A stretch of DNA of 60,079 bases, taken from contig NZ_AZEL01000005.1 in NCBI RefSeq assembly GCF_001434975.1, positions 1-60,079 of the forward strand, read 5' to 3'. Position numbers and translations under genes: made by a program. Source of the stretch: Lactobacillus gallinarum DSM 10532 = JCM 2011 (GTDB lineage Bacteria; Bacillota; Bacilli; Lactobacillales; Lactobacillaceae). The notes below the pieces were generated by a model. That model ran no database searches. It had not been told where the DNA came from and was given only the letters and a program-made list of their open reading frames with translations. Positions within the stretch are counted from its first letter, which is position 1; every line of letters starts with the position of its first letter. Below are positions 1 through 14,276 of the stretch, piece by piece.

Positions 1-124
<124 letters not shown>

Positions 125-192
125 TTATTCATCGTCCATTTTACCATAAATAAATAAGAGTTTCCTTTACTGTCCCTGTTTTAACACAATCT

Positions 193-423
193 TTAAAACA
201 AATTACTTAATTGCATCGAAGTATCGATAAATGTAATTACAAAATTACCAACTAAAAAGCCCAATGCAATAGCAAGAAATAAATATAATAATTGCGTTTC
301 AAACACATGTCCTTTACGAATTATTTTTTCTAGCTGCACAGCCTTCATTGCCTGAAAAGATAATCCAATTGCAATCAAATAAATTATTATACTAATAATG
401 GCATGAACGCCTAATTGAAACAT
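193..423 (-). CDS. DUF1146 (YwzB-like) small membrane protein
   Basis: A 76-residue protein with two hydrophobic segments, about residues 4-24 and 48-70, separated by a basic stretch (EKIIRKGHVFE). The ATG at 421-423 is chosen because AAAGGA lies at 431-436; an upstream in-frame ATG at 468 falls inside the atp terminator and has no ribosome binding site. Length, topology and position between atpC and mbl match the DUF1146/YwzB family, whose function is unknown. It lies just beyond the ATP synthase terminator, so it is expressed by read-through or from a promoter not recognised here. Confidence 0.8.
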   Translation of the reverse strand: MFQLGVHAIISIIIYLIAIGLSFQAMKAVQLEKIIRKGHVFETQLLYLFLAIALGFLVGNFVITFIDTSMQLSNLF

Positions 424-443
424 ATTCTTTTCCTTTATTAATA

Positions 444-478
444 AAAAAGACGGATGCAAAATCTGCATTCGTCTTTTT
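444..478 (-). terminator. Rho-independent terminator of the atp operon
   Basis: An imperfect 15-bp inverted repeat pairs 444-458 with 464-478 (one internal mismatch). On the minus strand it is followed by a T-run. It begins 8 bases after the atpC stop codon. Confidence 0.85.
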
Positions 479-485
479 ATCTCTT

Positions 486-926
486 TTAGTGACCTTTAGT
501 GTTGTAAACACTAATTCTGTTCATTGCTCGTCTTAAAGCAACTTCAGCACGTTCGAGAGTACGCTCATCATGCTTTTCACGTGCTTCCTTCAAACGCTTC
601 TCGGCTCTTTCCTTAGCGGCTTGAGCACGAGATACATCAATGTTTCTAGCACGTTCAGCACTATCCGCAATAATTGTAGCCACGTTATTAGAAAATTCAA
701 TATACCCACCACTAATAGCGATGTGATCAATTCTTGAATTCATTTCACGACTACGTTTAACCTTGACCTCACTAATTACTAATGGGGTAAGCAAGGGTAC
801 GTGATTATACATTATTGAACGTTCACCATCTATAGCACGTACATCAACGATGCTTCCACGATGTGAATAAACCATTCCATTAGGAGTTACAACATTTACT
901 CTAAAAAGCTTTTCTGGATCTGCCAT
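486..926 (-). CDS. atpC: F1Fo ATP synthase subunit epsilon
   Basis: A 146-residue protein with the N-terminal beta-sandwich (residues 1-90, including [10 protein letters not shown] and GGYIEF) and a C-terminal helical hairpin rich in Arg, Glu and Ala (about 95-140). This is the usual length and layout of bacterial epsilon. It sits in the central stalk of F1, couples rotation to catalysis, and its C-terminal helices can inhibit ATP hydrolysis. It is the last gene of the eight-gene operon, 11 bases after atpD and followed by a strong terminator. In lactobacilli the enzyme mainly hydrolyses ATP to expel protons and hold cytoplasmic pH. Confidence 0.97.
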   Translation of the reverse strand: MADPEKLFRVNVVTPNGMVYSHRGSIVDVRAIDGERSIMYNHVPLLTPLVISEVKVKRSREMNSRIDHIAISGGYIEFSNNVATIIADSAERARNIDVSRAQAAKERAEKRLKEAREKHDERTLERAEVALRRAMNRISVYNTKGH

Positions 927-937
927 TGGACATCACC

Positions 938-3362
<2,425 letters not shown>

Positions 3363-3372
3363 ATTCTACCTC

Positions 3373-5446
<2,074 letters not shown>

Positions 5447-5447
<1 letters not shown>

Positions 5448-5956
5448 TAATCATCCAACCCCTTAATAAATTGGTCGACTAAATCTTTTTGGTCTTCAGC
5501 AGATAAATTCTTAGCAATTACCTTTTCAGCAATAGCTACAGAAATATCAGCAACTTGATCACGTGCAGAATTCAATGCATCTGATTTAGCCTTAGTGGCT
5601 TCTTCATTTGCCTTCTTCCGAATTGCTGCAGCATCTTCATTCGCACTTGCTACGATTTCTTTGCCAGTTTTTTGCGCATTAGCTTTAGCGTCAGAGAGAA
5701 TCTGTGTTGCTTCTTGTCTTGAGTTCTTCAAGGCAGCTTCACGCTCGTTAGCAAGCGTTTCAGCCTTTTTGCGATCACTTGCAGCTGAATCCAAGTCATT
5801 AATAACTTTTTGCCGCCGCTTTTCCATCATTTCTGATACTGGACCCCAAGCAAAGTGCTTGACCAATAACATCAAGATGGCAAAACAAATTAAATACCAA
5901 AGTGCATTACCTAGGTAAATATGATGTGAGGCTGCAAATAATGTTTGAATAGTCAT
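5447..5956 (-). CDS. atpF: F1Fo ATP synthase subunit b
   Basis: A 169-residue subunit b. One membrane helix (about residues 17-36, [19 protein letters not shown]) is followed by a long charged Ala/Lys/Glu-rich coiled coil to the C-terminus. Two copies form the peripheral stalk that holds alpha3beta3 against rotation. Length is normal. The gene overlaps atpH by one base and is separated from atpE by about 50 bases. Confidence 0.97.
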
Positions 5957-6007
5957 TTACTGCCCTTCTCTCTTTAATACTTAAATCCTTTAGTTTTAAA
6001 AATTTTA

Positions 6008-6965
<958 letters not shown>

Positions 6966-7030
6966 TACTTCGTGACCTCCCTTCTCGTGTTGAATTAAAC
7001 TCGAACACGTAAATCATCTTAACACCAAAA

Positions 7031-7088
7031 AATCCCTTTGTGTAACATGAAAACGTATTCTAATAAATATTTTTACGAAAAAGGGATT
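7031..7088 (-). terminator. Terminator/attenuator between upp and the atp operon
   Basis: A perfect 9-bp inverted repeat pairs 7031-7039 with 7080-7088, followed on the minus strand by a T-run (7025-7032). The 5' arm overlaps the upp stop codon, and the loop is unusually long (40 bases). It lies between upp and atpB and may act as a partial terminator for upp or a control point for atp transcription. Confidence 0.55.
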
Positions 7089-7716
7089 ACTTAGTTCCGA
7101 ATAATCGGTCACCAGCATCACCCAAACCTGGGAAGATGTAGCCGTTATCCATCAACTTTTCATCTTCAGCAGCTGCGTAAATATCAACATCTGGGTTAGC
7201 TTCTTGAACAGCCTTGATTCCTTCTGGAGCTGCTACTAAAACTGCTAACTTGATTTCTTTAACGCCGCGCTTCTTTAATGCAGCAATGGCATCATTTGCT
7301 GAACCACCAGTTGCAAGCATTGGGTCAACAACTAAACATTCACGTTCAGCAATATCCTTTGGAGCCTTGAAGAAGTATTCATGTGGCTTCAAAGTTTTTT
7401 CATCACGATACATGCCGATGACCGCAATTTTAGCTGATGGTACCATATCAAGAACACCATTAAGCATCCCGATACCAGCACGTAAAATTGGCACAATTGT
7501 CAATTTCTTACCAGCAATTTCTTTTTGGACAGTTTTACCCATTGGTGTTTCAATTTCAACATCTTCAAGTGGTAAATCTCTCGTAATTTCATAGGTCATT
7601 AACCCACCAATTTCGCCAACAATTCTACGAAATTCATTTGAACCTGTGTCCTTACGACGAATGATAGTTAACTTGTGTTGAATCAATGGATGATCCAAAA
7701 CTACAAACTTTCCCAT
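7087..7716 (-). CDS. upp: Uracil phosphoribosyltransferase
   Basis: A 209-residue enzyme that converts uracil and PRPP to UMP in pyrimidine salvage. The PRPP-binding loop is visible in [15 protein letters not shown] (about 131-145), and the uracil-binding C-terminal region [18 protein letters not shown] is complete. Length matches the family exactly. An AGGAGG ribosome binding site lies just upstream of the ATG. It follows the sua5 terminator and precedes atpB, the usual arrangement in Bacillota. Confidence 0.99.
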   Translation of the reverse strand: MGKFVVLDHPLIQHKLTIIRRKDTGSNEFRRIVGEIGGLMTYEITRDLPLEDVEIETPMGKTVQKEIAGKKLTIVPILRAGIGMLNGVLDMVPSAKIAVIGMYRDEKTLKPHEYFFKAPKDIAERECLVVDPMLATGGSANDAIAALKKRGVKEIKLAVLVAAPEGIKAVQEANPDVDIYAAAEDEKLMDNGYIFPGLGDAGDRLFGTK

Positions 7717-7760
7717 ATGTGCCTCCTATAACAAATAATCTGATCATAAATATTTTAATC

Positions 7761-7793
7761 AAAAACGCAAAGGGTTTAAACCCCTTTGCGTTT
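7761..7793 (-). terminator. Rho-independent terminator after sua5
   Basis: A 12-bp stem (7763-7774 with 7782-7793) has a short loop and ends in TTTTTG on the minus strand. It separates the tdk-prfA-prmC-sua5 transcript from upp. Confidence 0.85.
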
Positions 7794-7798
7794 ATTTT

Positions 7799-8800
7799 TT
7801 ATTTATTAAAATGATGTCCACCAGCAGCTTTGTTCAAACGATTCATGTAAGCCAAACTTTCTTCGCCTTCATCAAAACCTTGAACATAAATTGTAGCGAT
7901 GTCGTCTTTATCGTCAAAATAACGTAATCCGCCAAATAAATTATGATCGGCATCAACTAAGTTCTTACCTAAATTAAACTTGTTTTCATCTGGCAAATCA
8001 ATTTGATCCAAAACTGAACCCAGTGCGGCAACACCCGTTTTATCATTAAAGTCAATTTGACTAAAGTCAGCGGGATCATCTACTACGATCACTGGTTCAC
8101 TTGGAGCATAGTGGCGATACTTCATACCTGGAGCCTTCGGCACATCTTTATCTGCAACCTTACCAGTATTAATTAAAACTTTTTCGCCTAAAACTTCACT
8201 AAGTTCTTCTGGCGTAATCTCACCTGGACGAAGAACAATTGGAGTTTTGACTGATAAATCAATAATAGTTGATTCAAGGCCCACGCGAGTTGGACCACCA
8301 TCAATAATACCTGCAATCTTACCTTTCAAATCGTGGTAAACATGCTCAGCTGTTGTTGGACTTGGCTTAGTTGAGGTATTAGCAGATGGACCTACGATTG
8401 GATAACCCAATTTTGCAATCAAATCATGAGTTAACTGATCGTCAGGACAACGAAATGCAACTGTATCAAGACCACCTGTAACAGCATCTGGAAGCGTACC
8501 AGGCTTGACAAACAAAAGCAAAGTCAATGGACCTGGCCAAAAATGCTTGATTAATTTCTTAGCTCTTTCAGGCACTTCCTTGGCATAACGCTCCATCATT
8601 TTTTCATCAGAAACCGTAACGATCAATGGATTATCACTAGGGCGACCTTTTGCGGCATAAACGCCCTTGACAGACTTTTCTTTAGTTGCAATAGCGCCTA
8701 AACCATAAACTGTTTCAGTAGGAAATGCTACAAGCTCCCCTTCAGCTAATAATTTAACAGCTTCATCAAGTTGATCTTTTTTAAAAATTTTGGTTTCCAT
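7799..8800 (-). CDS. sua5: L-threonylcarbamoyladenylate synthase (Sua5/YwlC)
   Basis: Makes threonylcarbamoyl-AMP from threonine, bicarbonate and ATP, the first step of tRNA t6A37 modification. The YrdC domain (about residues 10-195) carries KGRPSDNPL and the nucleotide-binding PSANTSTKPSPTT. The C-terminal Sua5 domain (about 225-333) is also present, so this is the long Sua5 form. The ATG at 8800 (product METKIFKK) is chosen by analogy with the family; a GTG at 8818 is an alternative and would overlap prmC. The partner tsaE is at 54639-55118. Confidence 0.93.
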   Translation of the reverse strand: METKIFKKDQLDEAVKLLAEGELVAFPTETVYGLGAIATKEKSVKGVYAAKGRPSDNPLIVTVSDEKMMERYAKEVPERAKKLIKHFWPGPLTLLLFVKPGTLPDAVTGGLDTVAFRCPDDQLTHDLIAKLGYPIVGPSANTSTKPSPTTAEHVYHDLKGKIAGIIDGGPTRVGLESTIIDLSVKTPIVLRPGEITPEELSEVLGEKVLINTGKVADKDVPKAPGMKYRHYAPSEPVIVVDDPADFSQIDFNDKTGVAALGSVLDQIDLPDENKFNLGKNLVDADHNLFGGLRYFDDKDDIATIYVQGFDEGEESLAYMNRLNKAAGGHHFNK

Positions 8801-8805
8801 AATTT

Positions 8806-9648
8806 TTATTTTTGCCACCTTCCATGAACCATGCGTGGCTTGCCGGCCATGTCTTTTCTAAATTCAATATCAAAATCAGGCAATTCTTTAGCAAATAATT
8901 CTTTTAATTGATCTTCTTCACTGAAACCAAATTCCAAGAAAAATTCACCATGACTATTTAAATGATCACGAACCTGTTTAGCAAATTTTTTATAAAAATC
9001 TAAACCGTCACTACCTGCAAAAAGAGCCTCTTTAGGTTCATTCTGCAGGACATTATCATCCATCTCCTTTTTTTCAGTTGTCTTAATATATGGCGGGTTA
9101 GAAATAATCTTGTCGAACTTCTCTAATCCAATTAAGACATTCGCTTTGCGCGTTACTACATCCAAGTCATAAGTCAAGAAATTCTCTTCACTAGTTCTTA
9201 ATGCAGAATCGGTAATATCACTAGCATAAAGGATCAAATCTTTAATTCCATTTTTTTCTGCCTCTTTAGCAAGAGCAACAGTGATGCATCCCGAACCAGT
9301 ACCAAGATCAAGCACCTTATCGCCGCTCTTTAACGACTTAAGTGCCCACTCTACTAGTTCTTCGGTTTCAAAACGAGGAATCAAAACTCCGCGCTGTACC
9401 ATGATCTTATATCCCAAAAACCAGGCGTAACCCAAAATATACTGCGGAGAAACACCCTTAGCTAGCTTTTTAATATCTTTATTGGCTTGTTTTAACTGAG
9501 CATCGGACAAGACCATATCCTGTTTTAACTCAAATTCACTTGGAGTCAAATTAAGACGTTCAGCTAAAACATAGTCAATATCTTCGGGACGAGCATTTTC
9601 AGCAGTTTCGCCTGCCTTAATTCTAATTTCCTTTAAAGTTTTAGGCAT
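8806..9648 (-). CDS. prmC: Release factor glutamine N5-methyltransferase
   Basis: A 280-residue enzyme that methylates the glutamine of the GGQ motif in RF1 and RF2 using S-adenosylmethionine. The SAM motif [14 protein letters not shown] lies at 114-127 and the catalytic NPPY at 184-187. The N-terminal helical substrate-recognition domain occupies about residues 1-90. It overlaps the end of prfA by eight bases, the classic prfA-prmC pairing of enzyme and substrate. Confidence 0.97.
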   Translation of the reverse strand: MPKTLKEIRIKAGETAENARPEDIDYVLAERLNLTPSEFELKQDMVLSDAQLKQANKDIKKLAKGVSPQYILGYAWFLGYKIMVQRGVLIPRFETEELVEWALKSLKSGDKVLDLGTGSGCITVALAKEAEKNGIKDLILYASDITDSALRTSEENFLTYDLDVVTRKANVLIGLEKFDKIISNPPYIKTTEKKEMDDNVLQNEPKEALFAGSDGLDFYKKFAKQVRDHLNSHGEFFLEFGFSEEDQLKELFAKELPDFDIEFRKDMAGKPRMVHGRWQK

Positions 9649-10729
9649 TTTGATCAGCCAACTCCTCTAATTGCTTAGTTTGGTTATAAAGAATCAATGC
9701 ATCAATAATTTCGTCAAGTTCACCGTTCATTACTCGATCAAGCTTGTTAATAGTTAAACCAATACGGTGATCAGTTACACGGTTTTGAGGATAGTTGTAG
9801 GTTCTAATTCTTTCTGAACGATCCCCTGTACCAACAGCGCTCTTACGCTTGGCATCATATTGAGCTTGATTTTGACTTTCGTAATAATCGTAAACACGAG
9901 ATTTCAAAATTTGCATAGCTTTTTCACGGTTTTGTTGTTGACTACGTTGATCCTGCATAGCAACTACGATACCCGTTGGTAAGTGAGTCATACGTACGGC
10001 ACTAGAAGTCTTGTTGATGTGCTGACCACCGGCACCACTTGAACGGTAAACATCAACACGAATATCTTTAGGATCAATATCAATATCAACTTGCTCATAT
10101 TCTGGCATAACGGCAACAGTAGCAGTTGAGGTATGAACACGACCTTGGGATTCAGTTACTGGGATACGTTGAACACGGTGAGCACCATTTTCATATTTCA
10201 ATTTTGAATAAACCTTGTCCCCAGTAATCATAATGGCAACACGCTTATAACCACCAACTTCTGTTGGTTCTGAATCAATCATCGAAACCTTCCAGTTTTG
10301 ACGTTCAGCGTATTTTTCATACATTCTAAGCAAATCGCCAGCAAAAAGTGAAGCTTCATCACCACCAGCAGCACCACGAATTTCCATGATGATGTCTTTG
10401 TCATCATTAGGGTCCTTTGGCAACATCAAGATTTTAATTTGATCTTCGAGTTCTGGAATTTCCTTTTCAATTTCAGCGTTTTCTTCTTTAGCCATTTCGA
10501 TCAAATCAGAATCTGTTTCACTGGCAATAATTTCTTTATTGTCAGCAATTTCTTGCTTATCCTTTTTGTATTTCTTGTACTTTTGTACAACTTCACGCAA
10601 ATCGGCTTCTTCTTTAGAAATTTCCATGTAACGCTTAGTATCATTAATAACTTCAGGGTCTGCCATCATTTCTTGAAGTTCTTCATAATGAGCTACTAAG
10701 CCCTCTAATTGAGCCATTACTTTATCCAT
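9641..10729 (-). CDS. prfA: Peptide chain release factor 1
   Basis: A 362-residue RF1. The GGQ peptidyl-hydrolysis motif is at 234-236 ([12 protein letters not shown]), and the PVT tripeptide that reads UAG/UAA is at 190-192. The long N-terminal coiled-coil domain (about 1-100) is Lys/Glu rich. It follows tdk by 16 bases and overlaps prmC, so the two are co-transcribed. Confidence 0.98.
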   Translation of the reverse strand: MDKVMAQLEGLVAHYEELQEMMADPEVINDTKRYMEISKEEADLREVVQKYKKYKKDKQEIADNKEIIASETDSDLIEMAKEENAEIEKEIPELEDQIKILMLPKDPNDDKDIIMEIRGAAGGDEASLFAGDLLRMYEKYAERQNWKVSMIDSEPTEVGGYKRVAIMITGDKVYSKLKYENGAHRVQRIPVTESQGRVHTSTATVAVMPEYEQVDIDIDPKDIRVDVYRSSGAGGQHINKTSSAVRMTHLPTGIVVAMQDQRSQQQNREKAMQILKSRVYDYYESQNQAQYDAKRKSAVGTGDRSERIRTYNYPQNRVTDHRIGLTINKLDRVMNGELDEIIDALILYNQTKQLEELADQNA

Positions 10730-10745
10730 AAATTAAAAGTCCTCT

Positions 10746-11345
10746 CTATCTCTGAATACCTGGGTGAAAATAATGATAGCGACAAACTGGATAGTAACTC
10801 TCATCGCCACCAATTTGTACCTGCTCACCTTCATATACAGGTTTGCCATTATTAACTCTTAAATTCATTATTGCTTTATGACCACAATAATGACAAATAG
10901 TTTTCATCTCTTCTATTTTATCAGCAAAAATCAATAAATTTTCACTGCCTTCAAATAAATGATTCTGAAAATCATTTTTTAAGCCAAACGCCATTACTGG
11001 GATATTAAAATCATCTACAATTTTGGCACATTCCAAAACATGATGTCTTTTCAAAAACTGTGCTTCATCAATTAAAACACAAGCCAATTTTCCTTTTCCA
11101 TCAGCTAGATCATGGCTATTCATCTTTTTGATGTATGTAAATAAATTCATATCTTCAGTAATTGGAATTGCCTTTCGATGTAAGCCAATCCTAGAAGCAA
11201 CCGTACCAACACCACTACGATTATCAAGTCCGCTCGTCATTAAAGCAATTTTTCGTCCTTGTGCCTCATAATTGTGAGCCACCTTTAAAATTTCTATTGT
11301 TTTACCACTACTCATTGCACCATAACGAAAAAATAATTGCGACAT
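10746..11345 (-). CDS. tdk: Thymidine kinase (type II)
   Basis: A 199-residue enzyme that phosphorylates thymidine in nucleotide salvage. The P-loop GAMSSGKT is at 9-16 and the Walker B DEAQFL near residue 90. Zinc-binding cysteines are seen in CHYCG and in the C-terminal YPVCRYHY. Length is normal. It is the first gene of the tdk-prfA-prmC-sua5 group. A -10 hexamer TATACT at 11387-11392 (minus strand) lies about 40 bases upstream; the -35 is weak. A GGGAGGG ribosome binding site precedes the ATG. Confidence 0.97.
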   Translation of the reverse strand: MSQLFFRYGAMSSGKTIEILKVAHNYEAQGRKIALMTSGLDNRSGVGTVASRIGLHRKAIPITEDMNLFTYIKKMNSHDLADGKGKLACVLIDEAQFLKRHHVLECAKIVDDFNIPVMAFGLKNDFQNHLFEGSENLLIFADKIEEMKTICHYCGHKAIMNLRVNNGKPVYEGEQVQIGGDESYYPVCRYHYFHPGIQR

Positions 11346-11494
11346 TCCGGGCCCTCCCTTTTACTTAAAAAGTATTCGCCTAACATAGTATAGAGGAAAA
11401 AATAAATTTGTGTAGCTAAATGAACAGTAAAACCTCGTTTTCATTCCTGCTCTATGCTAAACTAAAACATAGTTTTAAAGTGAGGGATTATAAC

Positions 11495-12847
11495 ATGAGT
11501 TTTAAATCAGGAATCGCCAAAGTTGCGGGAAAGTCTAGTTACTGGTTTTTACATAACGTTTTAAAAGGTGGTACTAGTTTTCCTGGCAAGTTTGCTATGA
11601 AAATTGATCCAAACGTTCTTAATTCTTTAGCCAAAGGCTACGAAACCGTAATCGTTACTGGTACTAATGGGAAAACCATGACTACTGCATTAATAGTTGA
11701 AGCCTTAAAGAAAAAATACGGTGATGTTTTAACTAACCCATCAGGTTCAAACATGCAGCAAGGAATTGTAACGGCTTTTTTGGCTCACAAACATAAACAT
11801 GTTAAGCGAAAGATTGCGGTGCTAGAAGTTGATGAAGCTAACGTAAAAATGGTAACTAAGTTGCTTCATCCTAGCGTATTTGTTTTAACAAATATTTTCC
11901 GTGATCAGATGGATCGATACGGTGAGATTTATACGACCTACGACAAAATCGTTGATGGTATCAAATTAGCACCTGATGCGACCATTATTGCTAACGGCGA
12001 TGCAAGCATCTTTTCATCAGTTGAGTTCCCTAATAAGAAAATTTTCTACGGTTTCAAATTACCTGATGATAAACCAGAAAACGATCTTAAGGCCCCTGTT
12101 AATACTGATGGTGTGCTCTGCCCTAAGTGTGATCATATTTTGCATTACCATAGCAGAATTTACGCAAACTTAGGTGACTTCTTCTGCCCTAATTGTGGCT
12201 ACGACCGTCCTGACTTGACTTTTACAGTCAATAACATTCTTGAACAAACGCCTAATAGTTTGAAATTCCAAATGGGCAACAAGGATTACTCTATTAACAT
12301 CGGTGGTACTTACAACATTTATAATGCTTTGGCTGCTTACTCAGTAGCACGTCATTTTGGCTTAACTGAAGCTGAAGTTGCTCAAGCATTTGCAGAAAAC
12401 AAGCGTATTTTTGGCCGTCAAGAATTAATTCATTACGGTAATAAAGATATTGATTTAATCTTGGTCAAAAATCCTGTTGGACTTGATGAAGTGTTACACA
12501 TGCTCAACACCGAAAAGGATGATTATTCTTTAGTTGCACTGCTTAATGCTAACCACGCAGATGGTATTGATACATCATGGATTTGGGATGCTGATTTTGA
12601 AGGATTAAATAAAGACAAGATTAAGAAAGTTCTGGTTGGTGGACAACGTTGGCATGACATGGGCTTCAGATTAGAAATTGCTGGCTTTGATCCAGGTACA
12701 ATGAGCACCAATCCAGATTATGATAGTTTAATCGAAGAAATTAAAAAATTACCAACTAAGAAGGTTTATATTCTTTCTACTTATACTGCTATGCTTGCCC
12801 TTAGAAAGAAAATGGCCGAAAAGAAAATTATTAAAGCTGGTATGTAA
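11495..12847 (+). CDS. murT: Lipid II isoglutaminyl synthase catalytic subunit MurT
   Basis: A 450-residue Mur-ligase-like protein. The ATP-binding P-loop GTNGKTMTT is near residues 58-66. A Cys4 zinc ribbon (CPKC...CPNC, about 208-231), characteristic of MurT, interrupts the central domain. The C-terminal DUF1727 domain carries ADGIDTSWIWDADFE, with the aspartate that completes the amidotransferase active site. With GatD it amidates the alpha-carboxyl of D-Glu in lipid II. The ATG at 11495 is chosen because GAGGGA lies seven bases upstream; the frame is open 75 bases further up. No gatD follows: a terminator comes directly after the stop. Confidence 0.93.
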   Translation: MSFKSGIAKVAGKSSYWFLHNVLKGGTSFPGKFAMKIDPNVLNSLAKGYETVIVTGTNGKTMTTALIVEALKKKYGDVLTNPSGSNMQQGIVTAFLAHKHKHVKRKIAVLEVDEANVKMVTKLLHPSVFVLTNIFRDQMDRYGEIYTTYDKIVDGIKLAPDATIIANGDASIFSSVEFPNKKIFYGFKLPDDKPENDLKAPVNTDGVLCPKCDHILHYHSRIYANLGDFFCPNCGYDRPDLTFTVNNILEQTPNSLKFQMGNKDYSINIGGTYNIYNALAAYSVARHFGLTEAEVAQAFAENKRIFGRQELIHYGNKDIDLILVKNPVGLDEVLHMLNTEKDDYSLVALLNANHADGIDTSWIWDADFEGLNKDKIKKVLVGGQRWHDMGFRLEIAGFDPGTMSTNPDYDSLIEEIKKLPTKKVYILSTYTAMLALRKKMAEKKIIKAGM

Positions 12848-12851
12848 CGAT

Positions 12852-12884
12852 AAAGATTCACGCAAAGTGAATCTTTTTATTTTA
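12852..12884 (+). terminator. Rho-independent terminator of murT
   Basis: A 10-bp stem (12852-12861 with 12867-12876) has a five-base loop and a following T-rich run. It starts five bases after the murT stop codon. Confidence 0.85.
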
Positions 12885-12890
12885 GAGAAA

Positions 12891-12925
12891 AATAAAAAGG
12901 TCTAAGCTGAAATAGCTTAAACCTT
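12891..12925 (-). terminator. Terminator of the tRNA-Glu/tRNA-Gln transcript
   Basis: A 12-bp stem (12897-12908 with 12914-12925, one mismatch) is followed on the minus strand by TTTTTATTTTT. It lies just downstream of tRNA-Gln. Confidence 0.8.
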
Positions 12926-12935
12926 TTCTTTATTA

Positions 12936-13008
12936 TTGAGATATTGGGGCTCGAACCCAAACATCCAGGAACCAGAATCCTGTGCCTTACCAATTTGGCT
13001 ATATCTCA
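12936..13008 (-). tRNA. tRNA-Gln, anticodon CTG
   Basis: A complete cloverleaf: acceptor TGAGATA pairs with TATCTCA, the D arm is of the ATAGCCAA...GGTAAGGC type seen in Gram-positive tRNA-Gln, the anticodon stem is CAGGA/TCCTG with loop TTCTGGT, and the T arm is TTGGG/CCCAA around TTCGAGC. C34 gives anticodon CUG, reading CAG. CCA is not encoded. It is the second gene of a two-tRNA transcript. Confidence 0.95.
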
Positions 13009-13013
13009 ATTAA

Positions 13014-13085
13014 TCACCCGTACGAGAATTGAACTCATAACTCCACCTTGAGAGGGTAGCGTCTTAACCATTTGACCAACGGGCG
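13014..13085 (-). tRNA. tRNA-Glu, anticodon CTC
   Basis: A complete cloverleaf resembling Bacillus tRNA-Glu: acceptor CGCCCGT with ACGGGTG, D arm TTGGTCAAATGGTTAAGAC, anticodon stem CTACC/GGTGG with loop CTCTCAA, T arm ATGAG/CTCGT around TTCAATT. C34 gives anticodon CUC, reading GAG only. CCA is not encoded. It lies five bases upstream of tRNA-Gln and downstream of a near-consensus promoter. Confidence 0.95.
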
Positions 13086-13099
13086 AGTCAACATTAATA

Positions 13100-13128
13100 A
13101 TTATGCTTTTTTCTTCTATGCTTGTCAA
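13100..13128 (-). promoter_or_regulatory. Strong promoter of the tRNA-Glu/tRNA-Gln pair
   Basis: On the minus strand there is a perfect -35 TTGACA (13123-13128), a 17-base spacer and a -10 CATAAT (13100-13105), 15 bases upstream of tRNA-Glu. Confidence 0.85.
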
Positions 13129-13165
13129 GTCATTTTGTCTATAATAATTGAGTGGATGGTGAAAA

Positions 13166-14179
13166 ATGATCGACTATAATAAAACACAACATTTAATTGA
13201 ATCAATGGTCTTTGAAAGAGTTGTACCGGGCGTAAACTACACTTTCATTAAAGATAAACAAATCTTTACCTCAACGACAGGATTTGCTAGTATCTACCCT
13301 ACCGTGACTCAACTTAGTCCATTTGCTGAATATGACTTGGCTAGTCTAACTAAAGTCTTAGCTACTGAAAATGTACTTTTAAAGCTTTATGATCAAGGCA
13401 AGCTTAATTTTACCGAGCCTTTAAAAGAGTTTGTTCCAGAATTTAAAGATTCGCGTATTCGTCTTTATCATCTTTTAACTCACACCAGTGGTATTCGCGG
13501 TTGGATTCCGCATCGTGATGAACTGGATCATGATGAATTACTAAAAGCAATTATCAATTTACCCGTAACTGACGAGTTTGAACATAAAATGCGCTATGCA
13601 GATACCAACTTCATTTTATTAGGCTTGGTTATCAAAAAGATTTTCAATCAACCTGTACAAGACGTTGCCACGCAAGAAGTATTCAGCCAAATGCCGCTGA
13701 CTCACACCACATTTTCACCTAAAAAAGATGCTTGTGTACCAACTGCAATCGTTGATGGACAGGTCTTACAGGGCATCCCACATGATCCTAAGGCACGACA
13801 ATTAGGTGCAGATTGCGGCTCCGCCGGACTTTTCTCAACCATGCAAGATTTAATCACCTTCAGTCAAGGTTATCTCGGACTAAAAAAAGAGATATTACCT
13901 TACAGTCAAAAAACTGTTAGCCTACTTTTTGATAATAAAAATCCAACTGGTGTAAAGCCCCGCTCTTGGGGCTGGGATCTACGCTTTGATCCTAAAAATC
14001 ATTATCCAATCATTTTACACACCGGTTTTACCGGTACATTAATGATTTTGGATCGCGTTAAACGATCAGGCTTAATTTTATTAACCAATCGAATTCATCC
14101 TACAGGTCATAATACGGTTTTTCTTGCAATGCGAGAAAAAATTATCCGTAGCTTTTTAAAAGAAAATAACAAGATATAA
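13166..14179 (+). CDS. Serine beta-lactamase-like (class C/PBP4-family) hydrolase
   Basis: A 337-residue protein of the beta-lactamase superfamily. The SxxK nucleophile motif is Ser60-Leu-Thr-Lys63 in DLASLTKV, the YxN-like motif is Tyr144-Ala-Asp146, and the third motif is HTG in ILHTGFTG. LLTHTSGIRGW is also typical of the esterase/carboxypeptidase branch. No signal peptide or membrane helix is visible, so it is probably cytoplasmic. Members cut D-amino acid peptides or esters; the substrate here is unknown and resistance is not implied. A TATAAT -10 at 13140-13145 and GGTGAAAA precede the ATG. It is divergent from the tRNA pair. Confidence 0.85.
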   Translation: MIDYNKTQHLIESMVFERVVPGVNYTFIKDKQIFTSTTGFASIYPTVTQLSPFAEYDLASLTKVLATENVLLKLYDQGKLNFTEPLKEFVPEFKDSRIRLYHLLTHTSGIRGWIPHRDELDHDELLKAIINLPVTDEFEHKMRYADTNFILLGLVIKKIFNQPVQDVATQEVFSQMPLTHTTFSPKKDACVPTAIVDGQVLQGIPHDPKARQLGADCGSAGLFSTMQDLITFSQGYLGLKKEILPYSQKTVSLLFDNKNPTGVKPRSWGWDLRFDPKNHYPIILHTGFTGTLMILDRVKRSGLILLTNRIHPTGHNTVFLAMREKIIRSFLKENNKI

Positions 14180-14182
14180 GAA

Positions 14183-14214
14183 AAAAGGACGACTGTGTGT
14201 CAGCCGTCCTTTTT
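14183..14214 (+). terminator. Terminator after the beta-lactamase-like gene (bidirectional)
   Basis: A 13-bp stem (14183-14195 with 14201-14213, one mismatch) is flanked by an A-run and a T-run, so it can also serve the minus-strand MFS gene that ends at 14277. Confidence 0.85.
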
Positions 14215-14276
14215 ATCTCTCACTAAATTTCATCATCCGTATACTATTATAACTTATTTTAAAGTAATTGTCTTAC

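Noticed and set aside
5595-5918. A 107-codon frame opposite to atpF
   Set aside because: Mirror of the Ala/Lys-rich coiled coil of subunit b, which favours open reverse frames.
11420-11494. An upstream in-frame ATG extension of murT
   Set aside because: No ribosome binding site precedes it, the extra residues are not like MurT, and a good site lies before the ATG at 11495.
13166-14179. The beta-lactamase-like gene as an antibiotic resistance gene
   Set aside because: The motifs are those of the broad esterase/carboxypeptidase group, there is no signal peptide, and such genes are common chromosomal housekeeping genes in lactobacilli.
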